A DNA stretch of 64,000 bases from Labyrinthula sp. Ha. Taxonomy: Eukaryota > Sar > Bigyra > Labyrinthulida > Labyrinthulaceae. Both the position numbers and the translations under genes were made by a program. Positions 62,528 through 64,000 of this stretch are shown here, in pieces. The stretch is taken from assembly GCA_015227615.1 (NCBI GenBank), contig JAALGZ010000010.1, positions 1 through 64,000 of the forward strand. Reading direction: 5' to 3'. Positions within the stretch are counted from its first letter, which is position 1; each line of letters opens with the position of its first letter. Under the pieces are notes generated by a model, which had not been told where the DNA came from, did not search any database, and saw only the letters and a program-made list of their open reading frames with translations.

Positions 62528-64000
62528 AGAGAGCAGCTCCATCATCTCTTCCAGAATCATCAAAATCTAGTTAATATCATTTTTTTTTATTTTCCGAAAA
62601 TGCCCATTAATTTAAGGCTAACAAAAAACTTTTTCTTCTTATGCAACATTGTTGTCTCACTGTAGCTGGTTCTTAAATTCACTATCGTACATAATTGGAA
62701 TTTTCTCTTTTATATTGTTTATAATCGATTGGGTGCCTTGATAACCCAAATCTTAGGAAATTACCAAAGTTGATTACTTTGGAAAGATGATCAAGGTTCA
62801 ATTTTATCCAATACTTTGCCAGGTAGGCTTGAAGTCATTGGGCATGGTTAAATGAAGTAGTGAAAGAAACGAAGGATGCAATAAATTAATTTAATCTACA
62901 TAATCCAAAATGGGCCAAGAAAACAGGGAAATTATTAAATAGTAATAATTAAATATATTTAGATGTTATGAAAAGAGAAAAAAATAGGAAATGGCCAAGT
63001 ATTAAACTGAGCATGCGATTACTTTTGTTTCTGTAATATATAGCTACTAAGGCAAAAAATATCTGTGAATCACCATATAGTGCTTACACTAAATATAAGA
63101 GGTTTTTAGACCTCAAAGATATTGTTACTACAAAGTTTATTGTCTTAAAATATCCTCGGCTAACTAAATCGATTTCATGCTTCAGTTTGTGTTATTCAAT
63201 ATATTTTTAGAGAAATAATACATCCACTTAGCGTCTTCCATAGCTAGGTCTTGATGCAGATTCTTGCTCTTAAATTTCAATCTCATGAGTTTAAAAATAT
63301 TGGTGGTTTTCAAATCAACAAGAAAGCTCAACATAAATATTTTTTTTTATTTCTAGCGTGTTCTGTATTTTTCTGTGACGTTCATCATCTATAAACATTA
63401 CAGACTATTATTCCATTCATCACCTTCTATTTCACGAAATTCGACATTTTCTTTGCATTAATTTTGATATCTGGATTTAAATTTGATAAGACCTATATTT
63501 TCATATATATTAAGTTTCTGTTTTCATGAGAAAATTCACATTTCTTACTTATTCTAATTCGAGTCATCAATATGTATAAGTATTAGGTTATCTTCACTCT
63601 TACTGTGAGTTGAGCCACATTGCAAGATTTTTTTTATTTTTATTTCATACAAGATTGTAATACATAAATTTTCTGTAAGGAAAGTTTATTACTGAATATA
63701 GTTTCTTTCAATTTGGTTAATAGTTGTCTGCAGTTACTAATTGTATTGTTCATTACAATCACATCAGCCATAGTTTATTTCGAACTATTTGGAGAGAACA
63801 GGATATTAAGTAATAAAATTTTTACCTAGAGCAAGGTTGTGAGACTATCATTAGCATTTGCCTTTCTCTTTTGCACCCCCTTAAAGTGTAGTTCGAAATA
63901 AGCTTTTACTGACTAAATATTATAGTCTATTGCTTAAAGAAATTATTGAAGAGATTCTCTCAGAGATTATGAAGTATATAAGCAGAAACGTTTGTTATAG
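62528..64000. repeat. Tandem array unit 3 (partial)
   Basis: Starts with the same AGAGAGCAGCTCC word and follows 40690-42160 with about 1% difference, running off the right edge. The array therefore has at least two full units and part of a third. Confidence 0.93.

Noticed and set aside
1-64000. tRNA, rRNA and CRISPR features
   Set aside because: None seen by eye; the genome is eukaryotic and no tRNA box pattern or regularly spaced short repeat array was recognised. A tRNAscan/Infernal run would settle RNA genes.

Overview
The window is AT-rich eukaryotic DNA (roughly 30% G+C by eye). It has spliceosomal GT-AG introns, a Get3 ATPase, an ATRX/ARIP4-type SNF2 translocase, LRR-Roco GTPase genes, a chromodomain Ty3/gypsy element, an AP-endonuclease LINE and a MULE relic. 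The clearest organism-level signal is intron size. In four loci the introns that can be placed by reading frame are mostly 28-32 nt (27-35 overall, with one 62-nt exception). Such short introns occur in several unrelated compact eukaryotes, so I do not name the species.

Layout. 1-2595 holds the 5' part of a Roco gene on the minus strand, running off the left edge, with its conserved upstream block. 3126-4834 is a decayed MULE transposase. 4835-9372 has no recognisable gene, only two sets of candidate exons. 9373-12194 (+) is a SNF2 gene with an unusual PDZ-like insert; 54 bp further on it meets, tail to tail, a get3 gene (12249-13396, -). 13397-18841 is mostly non-coding in appearance, with one weak candidate for a small secreted protein.

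From 18842 to the right edge the sequence is a head-to-tail tandem array of a unit of about 21.84 kb: unit 1 is 18842-40689, unit 2 is 40690-62527, and unit 3 starts at 62528 and runs off the window. Each full unit holds, in order, an AT-rich stretch, a short spliced membrane-protein-like fragment (-), a broken Ty3/gypsy element about 7.06 kb long by itself, a 3954-bp LINE nested inside that element's 3' LTR, an LRR-ROC-COR (Roco) gene of eight exons, and about 3 kb of AT-rich DNA. The same LINE target-site duplication and the same LTR flanks appear in both units, so both insertions came before the duplication. Similarity between units is patchy: nearly identical blocks alternate with blocks about 5-10% different, as expected from gene conversion or unequal exchange.

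The most novel item is the cargo of the gypsy element. Between the integrase and the 3' LTR lie a chromodomain, a Myb/SANT-like segment and an MT-A70 (METTL3-like) adenine methyltransferase. The methyltransferase is bounded by the LTRs, so it is part of the element. Next is the Roco family. Its LRR region is built from small symmetric exons, about one repeat each, separated by seven phase-2 introns of 27-35 nt. There are two tandem copies and one inverted copy in this window, an arrangement suited to rapid repertoire change.
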